64,000 bases of DNA, taken from JAALKW01 sp963974485 (GTDB lineage: Bacteria > Pseudomonadota > Gammaproteobacteria > Legionellales > Legionellaceae). This document shows, in pieces, positions 35,799 through 44,962 of the stretch. Location: NCBI GenBank assembly GCA_963974485.1, contig CAXBBS010000001.1, positions 124,001 through 188,000 of the forward strand, given 5' to 3'. The notes below the pieces were generated by a model. That model worked only from the letters and a program-made list of their open reading frames with translations. It did no database searches and had not been told where the DNA came from. The position numbers and the translations under genes were made by a program. How positions within the stretch are numbered: position 1 is the first letter of the stretch; each line of letters begins with the position of its first letter.

Positions 35799-37298
35799 TC
35801 AGTGCGTTGGCATCGCAAAAGCATGCGCTTCGGGCGCACCGTCCATGGGCCATCGCGCTGTTACTGTTTTTTTGCGCGTATAAAAATGGATACTTTCTGC
35901 ACCATGCATACCCGTGTCGCCAAATGCTGATCGCTTCCAGCCACCAAACGGATGCGTCGCTATAGGCACAGGAATCGGTACGTTAATGCCAACCATGCCG
36001 ACCTGTACACGACGACTGTATTCACGCGCGTAATAGCCCGAACGCGTAAAGATAGCGGTTCCATTCCCGTAAAGATTACGATTAACAAGCGCCAACGCCT
36101 CATCAAAATTTTTAACACGAAGTACCACTAATACCGGCCCAAAAATCTCGCGCTGATAAACACGCATATCATCCGTCACATGATCAAATAACGAAGGCCC
36201 TACAAAATAACCGTTAGGATACTCAGGATGTGTAAATAAGCGCCCATCAAGCACGAGATCTGCACCTTCATCAACCCCCTCCGTAATCGCCTGCAAGACA
36301 CGCTCACGATGCGCGTCACTGATGAGCGGCCCCATCTCACAGCCCACCACATCACCGGCATCAATCTTCATGCTCTGAATCATAGGCTTTATACGTTCAA
36401 TCAAACGATCAGCTGTCGCCTCGCCCACCACAACCACGGCTGAAATCGCCATGCAACGCTCACCGGCCGAACCAAAGGCCGCCCCCATCAGTGCGTGTGC
36501 GGTTTGATCTAAATCGGCATCCGGCATAATCACCGCATGATTTTTTGCCCCACCAAACGTATGTGCACGCTTGCCATGTTCTGTTGCTTGTTTATAAATA
36601 TGCTCTGCGACAGGCGTTGAAGCAACGGCTGTAAATGCTGAAATACCTGGATGTTTCAATAAATGATCCACCGTGCTTTTGTCACCATGCAGCACCTGAA
36701 CAACACCGGCAGGCAAACCGGCTTGTTTTAATAAATCCACTAAATAATTAGGTGCCGAGGGTGCTTGTTCCGAGGGTTTCAAAATAAACGTATTACCCGC
36801 AGCAATGGCCGGAATCATCATCCAAACCGGGACCATCACAGGAAAGTTAAACGGAGAGACTCCGGCACATACGCCCAAAGGCTCACATGTCGTCCAGCAA
36901 TCAATCGCCTTAGACACATTCGCAGAAAAATCGCCCTTGAGCTCAGATAGCACACCGCAATGCACTTCCACCACTTCAATTGCACGCATAATCGAGCCGG
37001 TTGCATCGTCCAAGGTTTTACCATGCTCACGTGTGACCAAGGCCGCAAGCTTGGCTTGATGCTTTTCTAAAAGATCCCGAAATTTAAATAAAATCTGCGC
37101 CCGCTTCACCGGCGGTGTGGCTGACCACGACTCAAACGCTGCCTGCGCAGCTTGCACCGCCTGATGGCATTGCGCTTGATCTGCGATGGGGACTTGTGCA
37201 ATTTTTTGACCTGAAACTGAGCTATGTACGGCTAAAAACGAAACATCGCTATCGGCGAGCACATCGCCATGGATGATATGAGGCACTGTTTGAACCAT
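35799..37298 (-). CDS. mmsA: CoA-acylating methylmalonate-semialdehyde dehydrogenase
   Basis: Converts methylmalonate (and malonate) semialdehyde to propionyl-CoA (acetyl-CoA) in valine and myo-inositol catabolism. The 499-residue ALDH has the nucleophile Cys282 in GSAGERCMA, and the usual general-base Glu is replaced by Asn in FGGAKNHA, which is typical of this CoA-dependent family. GVSPFNFPVMVPVWM and FGGWKRSAFGD are family-typical. AAGGAG lies seven bases before the ATG. It forms an operon with mmsB. Confidence 0.95.
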   Translation of the reverse strand: MVQTVPHIIHGDVLADSDVSFLAVHSSVSGQKIAQVPIADQAQCHQAVQAAQAAFESWSATPPVKRAQILFKFRDLLEKHQAKLAALVTREHGKTLDDATGSIMRAIEVVEVHCGVLSELKGDFSANVSKAIDCWTTCEPLGVCAGVSPFNFPVMVPVWMMIPAIAAGNTFILKPSEQAPSAPNYLVDLLKQAGLPAGVVQVLHGDKSTVDHLLKHPGISAFTAVASTPVAEHIYKQATEHGKRAHTFGGAKNHAVIMPDADLDQTAHALMGAAFGSAGERCMAISAVVVVGEATADRLIERIKPMIQSMKIDAGDVVGCEMGPLISDAHRERVLQAITEGVDEGADLVLDGRLFTHPEYPNGYFVGPSLFDHVTDDMRVYQREIFGPVLVVLRVKNFDEALALVNRNLYGNGTAIFTRSGYYAREYSRRVQVGMVGINVPIPVPIATHPFGGWKRSAFGDTGMHGAESIHFYTRKKTVTARWPMDGAPEAHAFAMPTH

Positions 37299-37344
37299 GA
37301 CAACACTCCTTGTATGTCTGCTCTAGCTTAACTTAAGCTAAATT

Positions 37345-38088
37345 TTAATCTTGATCTAATAACTGATCTAAACCGTACACGAGCTTATCTAATACGAGAA
37401 CTTTTTGGCAGGCTAACACGACACCCGGCATAAACGATAACCTGTCCATGGTTTGATGACGCAAGGTGAGTGTTTCTCCCAACTGCCCAAAAATCACATC
37501 TTGTTGTGCCAACGTCCCAGGAAGTCTCAACGAATGAATCCGTACGTCCTGATGCAAGGCTCCAAGTGCACCGGGAACGATCTCTTGGCAACGTGGCAAA
37601 TGAGGGGCTCGTGTACGTGCCTTTGCTATCACATCGGCTGTTTTGAGTGCGGTTCCGGATGGCGCTTCTGCTTTAGCAGGATGATGCGCTTCAACGATTT
37701 CAACGTCGGGTAGATAATACGCTGCTTTTGCTGCAAATTGCATCATCAATACCGCGGCAATCGAAAAATTCGGGACAATAAGCCCCCCAAGTTTTGCGAC
37801 TGCGCATAATGCTCGTAATTCGTCAATTTCGGCGTCCAGTAACCCACTGGTTCCAATCACCGGATGCGCACCCTGCTGGATGATCGTACGGGTATTTTGG
37901 TATGCACTGTCTGCTCGCGTTAAGTCCACCACAATGGTTGCATTCAAATCACGAATAGCTTCTGCCAAATCATCCGAACGCCCGAGGCCCGCCAGTAACT
38001 CAAACTCGGGATGCTTGTGTAGGGTTTCACACGCGAGCTGGCCCATTTTTCCCTGGGCCCCATTCACAATCACACCGATGGTTGACAC
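37345..38088 (-). CDS. dapB: 4-hydroxy-tetrahydrodipicolinate reductase
   Basis: Second committed step of lysine and diaminopimelate synthesis, needed for peptidoglycan cross-links. NAD(P) motif GAQGKMGQ near residues 9-16, PNFSIAAVLM near 101, and the substrate motif EAHHPAKAEAPSGTA near 136-150 with the catalytic His pair and Lys. C-terminal FMPGVVLACQKV is also family-like. 247 residues is slightly shorter than E. coli (273). AAGGA precedes the ATG and the stop of the upstream gene is two bases away, so the pair is coupled. Confidence 0.94.
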   Translation of the reverse strand: MSTIGVIVNGAQGKMGQLACETLHKHPEFELLAGLGRSDDLAEAIRDLNATIVVDLTRADSAYQNTRTIIQQGAHPVIGTSGLLDAEIDELRALCAVAKLGGLIVPNFSIAAVLMMQFAAKAAYYLPDVEIVEAHHPAKAEAPSGTALKTADVIAKARTRAPHLPRCQEIVPGALGALHQDVRIHSLRLPGTLAQQDVIFGQLGETLTLRHQTMDRLSFMPGVVLACQKVLVLDKLVYGLDQLLDQD

Positions 38089-38090
38089 AT

Positions 38091-38369
38091 TTATTCCTTT
38101 TGTTGATTAGATTTTTTTTGATCCAGTTTTTCTTGAGCTGGTTCTTCTTGAACAGATTCTTCTGGGGTTGGCTCTTCAGCTTTCTCAGACTTTTTTGAAT
38201 TTATGCCCAAAGCCTCTCGATGCTTCCATGCCACCACGCTGATAGGAATCCAGCCGATAACACTGGCTTGCATTGCAAAAGCAAACACAGCAAATTCAAG
38301 TCGCCCTTCGAGCACAAAAATAATTCCAGGAAAGAAAATAGCTAAAAACGACAATAAAAACCTTTTCAT
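38091..38369 (-). CDS. Pmp3/YqaE-like small membrane protein with charged tail
   Basis: The first 50 residues form two hydrophobic segments separated by a short polar turn (VLEGRLEF), ending SVIGWIPISVVAWKHR. This resembles the Pmp3/UPF0057 proteins, whose second helix ends GWIPG..HA. The remaining 40 residues are a low-complexity Lys/Glu/Gln/Pro tail (PTPEESVQEEPAQEKLDQKK), not part of the usual family. A strong GGAGG lies before the ATG. It overlaps nothing but is two bases from dapB. Pmp3 relatives affect membrane potential or stress tolerance; the role here is unknown. Confidence 0.6.
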   Translation of the reverse strand: MKRFLLSFLAIFFPGIIFVLEGRLEFAVFAFAMQASVIGWIPISVVAWKHREALGINSKKSEKAEEPTPEESVQEEPAQEKLDQKKSNQQKE

Positions 38370-38395
38370 AAAGCCTCCAAAGTAAATAGGTTACC

Positions 38396-38423
38396 TTGCA
38401 ATTATATACACCCAGCGTATACT
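38396..38423 (+). promoter_or_regulatory. Candidate promoter for the ProQ-like gene
   Basis: TTGCAA at 38396-38401 and TATACT at 38418-38423 with a 16-base spacer. The leader to the ATG at 38539 would be about 110 bases, long enough to hold regulatory structure. Confidence 0.45.
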
Positions 38424-38538
38424 TGCAAAAATCAATGTTTGAACCTGAAAAAACGAGTTAATACCTCCCTCGTTTAGACCTGCTGCCAAAAGGAAGCTTG
38501 GCCGCCCCAACAAAATTTTAATTTTAACGAGTTCACGT

Positions 38539-39183
38539 ATGAAAAACCAAACCCTGCACCCCCATACTGCAGCTATTAATCATAAACAAAAAATACATGC
38601 AACGCTTGCACGTCTTGATGCGCTCAACTGGCTAACCGAAACCTTTCCTAAAGCTTTCGACAACACCTGCAGCATTCAACCCCTTAAAATTGGTATCCTC
38701 CATGATATTCTTGCTCATGCAGAGCAAGCACAATCAGCCGGCATATCTAAAAGTAAATTACGCCAAGCCGTCGTCGTTTTTACACGTCGCATCGATTATC
38801 TAGCTTGCATTAAAGCACGTGAAATGCGGGTCGATCTCGAAGGCAATCCCGTCGCGCGCGTTACAGAAGAGGAGGCGGAACACGCCTCATCCAAAATCAA
38901 ACGCCGCGTGGAAAAAAGCGCAAAAAACGCACGAAAAATGCTCGATACCCAAGCGCCACAGGCAACGAAGCCTAAATATCGCGCATCGCCCCCTGCATCA
39001 GCTTCACCTCGTGAACCCGAGTTTCGGTCGTCTTTTAGTGCGCAACCGGCTCCAACACGTGCAAGCTCCGTTATCGTGAAACGTAAATCGGTACGTACCT
39101 TTGATCCAAGTGCCGTTGCCCGCCTCAAAGAAAAGCTAGGTCTTGCTCAAAAAGACGCGATGAAAACACCTGTAACAGAATAA
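38539..39183 (+). CDS. ProQ/FinO-domain RNA chaperone
   Basis: RNA-binding protein of the ProQ/FinO family, which binds structured sRNAs and mRNA 3' ends. The domain spans about residues 25-120: WLTETFPKAF, PLKIGILHDIL, ISKSKLRQAVVVFTRRIDYLACIKAREMRVDLEGNPVARV, matching the conserved FP, PLKxGI, YL and RxDLxG positions. A Lys/Arg/Ser-rich linker follows, and the last 35 residues include FDPSAVARLKEKLGL. This looks more like a mini-ProQ with a basic tail than full ProQ with its Tudor domain. It is a single gene between convergent or divergent neighbours. Confidence 0.87.
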   Translation: MKNQTLHPHTAAINHKQKIHATLARLDALNWLTETFPKAFDNTCSIQPLKIGILHDILAHAEQAQSAGISKSKLRQAVVVFTRRIDYLACIKAREMRVDLEGNPVARVTEEEAEHASSKIKRRVEKSAKNARKMLDTQAPQATKPKYRASPPASASPREPEFRSSFSAQPAPTRASSVIVKRKSVRTFDPSAVARLKEKLGLAQKDAMKTPVTE

Positions 39184-39192
39184 CCTGAAATT

Positions 39193-39218
39193 TCTATCTC
39201 CCGCAAGCGGGAGATAGA
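39193..39218. terminator. Convergent hairpin between proQ-like gene and pgk
   Basis: TCTATCTCCCG at 39193-39203 and CGGGAGATAGA at 39208-39218 form a perfect 11-bp stem with a CAAG loop. It sits nine bases after the proQ-like stop and six before the pgk stop. There is no long T-run on either side, so it may also be an RNA end-protecting stem recognised by ProQ-type proteins (inference). Confidence 0.6.
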
Positions 39219-39224
39219 CAAAGC

Positions 39225-40433
39225 CTAATCTGCGACAACGGGGTCGCATTTATTTGAACGCGCGTCGAGCACAGCCACAGCAGGAAGCGTTTTACCTTCT
39301 AAGTATTCAAGAAAAGCACCACCACCGGTTGAAATATACGAAATTTGATCCATCAAATTATATTGATCAATCGCAGCCAACGTATCACCGCCTCCCGCAA
39401 TACTAAACGCTGAGCTTTTGGCAATCGCAATCGCTAAAGCACGCGTGCCATACGAAAATTGTGGGAATTCAAACACACCGACAGGACCGTTCCAAATAAT
39501 TGTTTTTGCCGAAGCTAAGACATCCACATAGCGTGCAACAGTTTCAGGCCCAATATCTAAAATCATGTCATCTTCGGCTACATGCGCCAAGGATTTATTA
39601 AATGCCGGACACATATCACTGAACGACTTGCTCACCACCACATCAGACGGCAATGGAATCTCACAACCCACCTCTGCAGCCAAAGCAAGAATGCTCCGCG
39701 CTTCGTCTAATAAATCATGTTCGCAGAGAGATACTCCGACTTCTTGAGCTTGGGCTTTCAAAAATGTATTCGCAATTCCCCCGCCCGGAATAAGCACATC
39801 AACCATCGTGACCATTTTTTTAAGCAACGAAAGCTTAGATGAAACTTTTCCCCCACCAACAATTGCAACAATCGGCTTCTCGGGCGCACGCAACACATGC
39901 TGAAGGGCATCAAGCTCACGAAGAAGTAAAGGCCCTGCGACCGCAGTCGGTGCATATTGCGCAACGCCACACGTAGAGGCCTGAGCGCGATGCGCCGTAC
40001 CAAACGCATCCATCACAAACACATCACACAACGCCGCGAGTTTTTTTGAAAGCGCTTCGTCGCATGCTGTTTCACCACGATTAAAGCGTACATTCTCGCA
40101 CACGACGAGCTCACCAGGCTGGCAATCAAGGCCATCAAGATAATCCGTCACAAAACGAACAGGGTAATCCAATTGCGCCGCCAAATAATCGGCCACAGGT
40201 TTCATCGAAAAACGTTTATCATAAAACCCTTCTTCCGGACGACCTAAATGCGATAACACCATCACAGCAGCACCGGCTTCGAGAGCCGCAACCAAGGTCG
40301 GCAAACCTGCCTCCAAACGTTGATCACTTGTAATCATGCCATCTTTAATCGGCACATTAAAATCTTCTCGAATAAGCACGCGTTGATTACGCAGATCAAT
40401 ATCGCTCATTTTAATCATGTTATTCATCGTCAT
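39225..40433 (-). CDS. pgk: Phosphoglycerate kinase
   Basis: Makes ATP from 1,3-bisphosphoglycerate. Landmarks are VLIREDFNVP near the N-terminus, LSHLGRP, VMDAFGTAHRAQAS, VGGGKVSSKLSLL, IPGGGIANTFL and SIAGGGDTLAA near the C-terminus. Several ATGs lie close together at the start; AAGGA six bases before the ATG at 40433 decides for MTMNNMIKMSD, though MIKMSD would give the usual family start. Third gene of tkt-gap-pgk; pyk does not follow here, the operon ends at a hairpin. Confidence 0.96.
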   Translation of the reverse strand: MTMNNMIKMSDIDLRNQRVLIREDFNVPIKDGMITSDQRLEAGLPTLVAALEAGAAVMVLSHLGRPEEGFYDKRFSMKPVADYLAAQLDYPVRFVTDYLDGLDCQPGELVVCENVRFNRGETACDEALSKKLAALCDVFVMDAFGTAHRAQASTCGVAQYAPTAVAGPLLLRELDALQHVLRAPEKPIVAIVGGGKVSSKLSLLKKMVTMVDVLIPGGGIANTFLKAQAQEVGVSLCEHDLLDEARSILALAAEVGCEIPLPSDVVVSKSFSDMCPAFNKSLAHVAEDDMILDIGPETVARYVDVLASAKTIIWNGPVGVFEFPQFSYGTRALAIAIAKSSAFSIAGGGDTLAAIDQYNLMDQISYISTGGGAFLEYLEGKTLPAVAVLDARSNKCDPVVAD

Positions 40434-40442
40434 AGCCATTCC

Positions 40443-41435
40443 TTAAGGCGTCATCATATACGCTGCAGTATCTAACATACGGTTAGAAAAACCCCATTCA
40501 TTGTCATACCACGCAACCACTTTAACCAAAGAGCCCATCACTTTTGTTTGCGTGGTGTCAAAAATAGCTGACGCCGGGTAGTGGTTAAAATCACAAGAAA
40601 CCAAAGGTTCCGAATTCATATGCAAGACATGACTTTCAGCTTTGCACATCACCGTATTCACTTCATCAACCGTGGTTGACCGTCCGGCGACGAACGTTAA
40701 GTCAACAACCGAGACATTTTGCGTTGGAACACGCATGGCGAATCCATCCAGTTTACCAGTGAGCTCCGGCAAAACCAAGCCAAGCGCTGCTGTTGCACCT
40801 GTTTTCGTTGGAATAATCGAGTGCGCAGCAGCGCGTGCGCGGCGTAAGTCTTTGTGGCGTCCATCAAGTAAAAGCTGATCTTGCGTGTACGCATGAATCG
40901 TATTAACCAATCCCGACTCAATTCCAAACGCCTCGTGTAACGGTTTAACAACTGGGGCTAAGCAATTCGTCGTGCATGAGGCATTGGAGACGATTGTATC
41001 GGATGCTCGTAAAATTTCGTGATTCACACCATACACCACTGTCGCATCCACATTTTTTCCTGGCGCAGAAATCAACACTTTCTTAGCGCCTGCGGTGATG
41101 TGTTGCCCTGCAGTCTCACCGCTAACAAAGCGCCCGGTACACTCGAACACCACATCAACATCCAGCGCTTTCCACGGCAAATCTAAAGGATTACGTTCGT
41201 TCACCACCGCTATCGACTGATTATCGATCAAAAGTTTCGAGCCATCAATCACCACCTCATGCGGAAAACGGCCGTGTGTGGAATCATAACGCGTAAAATG
41301 TGCTGTATCTTGAATATCAGCCGAATGATTAATCGCAACCACTTGAAACTCATGTTGCCGATTCTGCTCATAGATAGCTCTTAAAACACATCGTCCGATA
41401 CGTCCATAGCCATTGATTGCCACGCGAATTGTCAT
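40443..41435 (-). CDS. gap: Glyceraldehyde-3-phosphate dehydrogenase
   Basis: Oxidises glyceraldehyde 3-phosphate with phosphate to 1,3-bisphosphoglycerate. NAD motif NGYGRIGR (residues 8-15), catalytic Cys153 in SNASCTTNC and His181 in NTIHAYT. SIIPTKTGATAALGLVLPEL and WYDNEWGFSNR are typical. The residue after the second strand is Asn-His (VAINHSAD), unlike the Asp of strict NAD enzymes, so cofactor choice is uncertain. Erythrose-4-phosphate dehydrogenase (epd) is the nearest alternative because of the tkt-epd-pgk order in enterics, but the TKTGATAA segment favours gap. Confidence 0.9.
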   Translation of the reverse strand: MTIRVAINGYGRIGRCVLRAIYEQNRQHEFQVVAINHSADIQDTAHFTRYDSTHGRFPHEVVIDGSKLLIDNQSIAVVNERNPLDLPWKALDVDVVFECTGRFVSGETAGQHITAGAKKVLISAPGKNVDATVVYGVNHEILRASDTIVSNASCTTNCLAPVVKPLHEAFGIESGLVNTIHAYTQDQLLLDGRHKDLRRARAAAHSIIPTKTGATAALGLVLPELTGKLDGFAMRVPTQNVSVVDLTFVAGRSTTVDEVNTVMCKAESHVLHMNSEPLVSCDFNHYPASAIFDTTQTKVMGSLVKVVAWYDNEWGFSNRMLDTAAYMMTP

Positions 41436-41437
41436 AA

Positions 41438-43441
41438 TTATCTTTCCTCTCTAAAAAATGCTTGTATTTCGTGAGCTATACGCTCAACGGTTATATTTAA
41501 AGCTTCATACACATCCTGTGCAGGCGCTGATATCCCAAACGAATCGGCCCCAATCACCGTGCCATACAAGCCGACAAACCGGTACCAATTCCCGGTCGAT
41601 GCAGCTTCAATCGCTATGCGTCGCGATACAGTCGCGGGCAATACCGCGTTTTGATACGCCGCATCTTGCTCCAGAAAACGCTCAACACACGGCATCGACA
41701 CCACACGAATTTTCCAATGCTTGGTGGTGGCATGCTGGGCTGCGGCACAGGCTAATTGTACCTCGGAGCCCGTCGCTATAAGAATCACATCGGGCGTACC
41801 CTCCACATCGTGGAGAATATACCCGCCTCGTTTAATATCCAACATATCATGGCGTGCGTAAGACTGCGCGGGTAATGCTTGGCGTGATAATAAAATACAC
41901 GACGGCCCATCATGCTTAAATAATGCTTGCTGCCATGCTACGGCGGTCTCCGTCAGATCGGCCGGACGCCACACATCCAAATCCGGCGTCATACGCAGCA
42001 TCGCCACGTGTTCAATCGGTTGGTGCGTTGGACCGTCCTCGCCTAAGCCAATCGAATCATGTGTGTACACAAACACAACACGCGTTTTCATAAGTGCGGC
42101 AAGACGAACCGCACCGCGTGCATAATCAGAAAAAGCTAAAAACGTGCCACCATACGGAATCACACCGCCATGCCGCGCCATACCGTTCATCATGGCAGAC
42201 ATTCCAAACTCACGTACACCGTAATGTAAATAATTACCGCTCCAATCACCACGTGAAATTGCTTTCGTGCCCGACCAGTCGGTATTATTAGACCCGGTTA
42301 AATCTGCTGATCCCCCTAAGAGCTCAGGAAGGCGTGCAGCGTAATGCTCCAAGCAAAGCTGCGAGGCTTTGCGCGTCGCGATCGCTTGTGTTTGCTGTGA
42401 GCATTGCTTAATAAATACATCACTATCATCCAAAAATTCATCCGGAAGACCACCGTTCGCTACACGTAAAAAATCGGTGTACATCTCAGGATCATGCGCT
42501 TCATAAGCTTGGCATAGCAGAAGCCATGCTTGCTCGTGTTCAGCACCGGCATCAACCTGACGCCAAGCCTGGGAGATCTCTTCGGGAATAACAAACGCAG
42601 CATGAGGCCAATTCAATTGCTCACGTAAGGCTGAAACAGCCTGGGCCCCGAGCGGCGCACCATGAACCGCAGCACTACCTGCCGCCGTTGAACCAAACCC
42701 AATCACGGTCTTGCAAATAATTAAGCTGGGTCTATTGCTCTCAGCGCGCGCTGCATGAATCGCTTGCTCAATGCTTGCTGCATCATGTCCATCGACCGCA
42801 TCCACCACATGCCAATCATAGGCATGAAAACGCCCCGCGGTGTCATCGGTAAACCACCCGTCAACCTCACCATCGATTGAAATACCGTTGGCATCATAAA
42901 ATACAATCAATTTGCCTAAGCCTAGCGTCCCGGCCAGTGATGCCGCCTCATGCGAAACACCTTCCATTAAACAACCATCACCCACAAAAACATACGTAAA
43001 ATGATCGATTAAACTTACATCTGGCTGATTATAACGCGCAGCAAGCACCTGCTCAGCCACCGCCATCCCCACGGCGTTGGCAAGCCCTTGGCCAAGCGGT
43101 CCTGTGGTGGTTTCAACCCCGGGTGTATCGGTGCATTCGGGATGCCCTGGTGTTTTTGAGTGCAAAACTCTAAATCGCTTTAAATCATCGATGCTGAGCG
43201 AATACCCTGTTAAATGCAGCAGTGCATAAAGCAGCATGGAGCCATGTCCATTGGATAGAACAAAACGATCGCGATTAAACCAAGCGGGATTTCTTGGATT
43301 ATGCTTTAAAAATTTGGTCCAGAGCACCGTCGCAATATCCGCCATACCCAGTGGCATACCCGGATGCCCTGATTGAGCTGCCTCGACCGCGTCAACACTC
43401 AAAAACCGAATGGCAGAGGCTAACTCGTTTAAATCCGTCAT
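41438..43441 (-). CDS. tkt: Transketolase
   Basis: Thiamine diphosphate enzyme of the pentose phosphate pathway, moving two-carbon units between sugar phosphates. The 667-residue length matches E. coli TktA (663). SGHPGMPLGMADIA near residue 24, FVLSNGHGSMLLYALLHLTGY, GPLGQGLANAVGMA, the ThDP motif GDGCLMEGVSHEAASLAG, and PELLGGSADLTGSN are visible. The stop is two bases from the gap start. It is first in the tkt-gap-pgk operon. Confidence 0.97.
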   Translation of the reverse strand: MTDLNELASAIRFLSVDAVEAAQSGHPGMPLGMADIATVLWTKFLKHNPRNPAWFNRDRFVLSNGHGSMLLYALLHLTGYSLSIDDLKRFRVLHSKTPGHPECTDTPGVETTTGPLGQGLANAVGMAVAEQVLAARYNQPDVSLIDHFTYVFVGDGCLMEGVSHEAASLAGTLGLGKLIVFYDANGISIDGEVDGWFTDDTAGRFHAYDWHVVDAVDGHDAASIEQAIHAARAESNRPSLIICKTVIGFGSTAAGSAAVHGAPLGAQAVSALREQLNWPHAAFVIPEEISQAWRQVDAGAEHEQAWLLLCQAYEAHDPEMYTDFLRVANGGLPDEFLDDSDVFIKQCSQQTQAIATRKASQLCLEHYAARLPELLGGSADLTGSNNTDWSGTKAISRGDWSGNYLHYGVREFGMSAMMNGMARHGGVIPYGGTFLAFSDYARGAVRLAALMKTRVVFVYTHDSIGLGEDGPTHQPIEHVAMLRMTPDLDVWRPADLTETAVAWQQALFKHDGPSCILLSRQALPAQSYARHDMLDIKRGGYILHDVEGTPDVILIATGSEVQLACAAAQHATTKHWKIRVVSMPCVERFLEQDAAYQNAVLPATVSRRIAIEAASTGNWYRFVGLYGTVIGADSFGISAPAQDVYEALNITVERIAHEIQAFFREER

Positions 43442-43551
43442 AAATTTCTCTTAATACACACGTACGAACAAGGCCACCATTGTCCCTCAGAAGCATGCCC
43501 TCAGCAAGTCAAGATAACCAAGACGAATCACATGCCCTAATTAAACGACAA

Positions 43552-43579
43552 TTGATTATTTTTTATAACAACGTATGAT
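43552..43579 (+). promoter_or_regulatory. Candidate promoter upstream of the dot/icm block
   Basis: TTGATT at 43552-43557 and TATGAT at 43574-43579 with a 16-base spacer. It would transcribe the unknown membrane protein at 43673 and perhaps dotDCB, since only 42 bases separate that gene from dotD. Confidence 0.45.
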
Positions 43580-43672
43580 TTCATCCTAATAAGTATTAAA
43601 CCAAGGTTCGATAACATACAATTAGACTTCGTGTGTTACAATACCGTCGCTATATTTAAATCCCCGGGTTTT

Positions 43673-44920
43673 ATGACACTTTTTTTTGAGCATCTACATC
43701 AACGTACCGGCATCGCTGCTCCTGATTTCAGTGAGGGCGCCGGCACGCGCATGATAAAAGAAGCGCTTATGACCCACATTAATCAGTACCACAAAACTAA
43801 TTTTGAATATTTAGCCGAGCGGGCCTCGCTTTGGCGCTTTCTATATCGCGTTCAGCGCACCCAACTCGACAACACACATGCAGACAATAACGCGCGCGTG
43901 AAGCTCATCAAAGAAACCTTGTGGACAGCAACGTTACTTGAAGAACTGCATCGACGCCTGAACGAAAAGCGTGCTGCTGAACCGTATCGCCTAGACCAAC
44001 TTGATCTCCGTAGATTGCTTCATACCTGCGATTCTACCGGTGCACTTGATACACACCTTGAAGCACCGCACGAGGCCAACAACACAAGCGATCATCTTGA
44101 AGTTTTTCATCGACGATTCACTTACAATTTTGACTCAACGCGATTGTATTTGGGGCACGTGCGACGCATATGTGCGGCTTTTGTCGCCGCACCGGAGGTT
44201 TTTGGCTACGATTATTTTTGGTCTAATGTATACGCTAACGTCATGGGGCCTGTTTTAAGCTTAGCCTCACTCATCGTATATCTACCACGAACGTTATCTA
44301 ATATTTATATTATTCTAGAACGTTGCTCTGAAGATAATCACGCGATTGATTTAGAGCATCGTAGAAAAGCGCATTGTGAACTCAACGATCGATTATTTAA
44401 TTTAGTCAACGATTCGCCTTCGGTAATTGCGGCCTTGCTGGCATGGTTTGTTTTATCGGGATCTGGCTTAGCTTTGGTTGTGTACATCACCGTCTTAGTG
44501 AAATTTGCTGAAGTTATCTTTTCCTCAACAAGAGCCTATTTCGAAGTCACACGATTTGAAGCTTTACACACAAAATATCATGCTATTGAGTCAACAAAAC
44601 CAGAAGATACTGACTATCTAAAGCATTTAGACAGCGCCATAACCCTGGAGAAAGGTCGATTTATTGCAACAGCAACCCAACACGGGCTTTTACTTTTTTG
44701 CCTGGCTTCCTTTACCCCCCCGTTGATGGCATTAAGCCCATGGGTACCGATTATCGCCGCACTCTCTGCGATGCTCGTACTCTGCCTCCGCTTCCCAGAT
44801 TTTCGTGATGGATGCATCATGCTTATATCAAAAAACAGTTTCTTTCAACCACCACCACCAGAACCATCCCCTACTGACGGAACAAGCTTGACAAGCCCTG
44901 ACGCTCCTGTTTCAATCTAA
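43673..44920 (+). CDS. Unknown polytopic membrane protein upstream of dotD
   Basis: No family recognised. The 415-residue product from the ATG at 43673 has a 180-residue soluble N-terminal region rich in charged helices (SLWRFLYRVQRTQ, EELHRRLNEKR), then hydrophobic segments near residues 186-206, 249-281, 333-355 and 356-373, and a Pro/Ser/Thr tail (PPPPEPSPTDG). No signal peptide. A GTG at 43631 would add 14 residues; neither start has a good ribosome site. It is co-directional with dotDCB and 42 bases away, so co-expression is likely. It could be an effector or an accessory membrane protein of the secretion system; the sequence alone does not decide. Confidence 0.6.
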   Translation: MTLFFEHLHQRTGIAAPDFSEGAGTRMIKEALMTHINQYHKTNFEYLAERASLWRFLYRVQRTQLDNTHADNNARVKLIKETLWTATLLEELHRRLNEKRAAEPYRLDQLDLRRLLHTCDSTGALDTHLEAPHEANNTSDHLEVFHRRFTYNFDSTRLYLGHVRRICAAFVAAPEVFGYDYFWSNVYANVMGPVLSLASLIVYLPRTLSNIYIILERCSEDNHAIDLEHRRKAHCELNDRLFNLVNDSPSVIAALLAWFVLSGSGLALVVYITVLVKFAEVIFSSTRAYFEVTRFEALHTKYHAIESTKPEDTDYLKHLDSAITLEKGRFIATATQHGLLLFCLASFTPPLMALSPWVPIIAALSAMLVLCLRFPDFRDGCIMLISKNSFFQPPPPEPSPTDGTSLTSPDAPVSI

Positions 44921-44962
44921 GTTAATCGAGATGGCTAAAGCATCATCCATGAAGAACCCAAC

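Noticed and set aside
40443..41435. Erythrose-4-phosphate dehydrogenase (epd) instead of gap
   Set aside because: The epd-pgk order of enterics is similar, but the SIIPTKTGATAALG segment and the overall sequence fit glyceraldehyde-3-phosphate dehydrogenase better.
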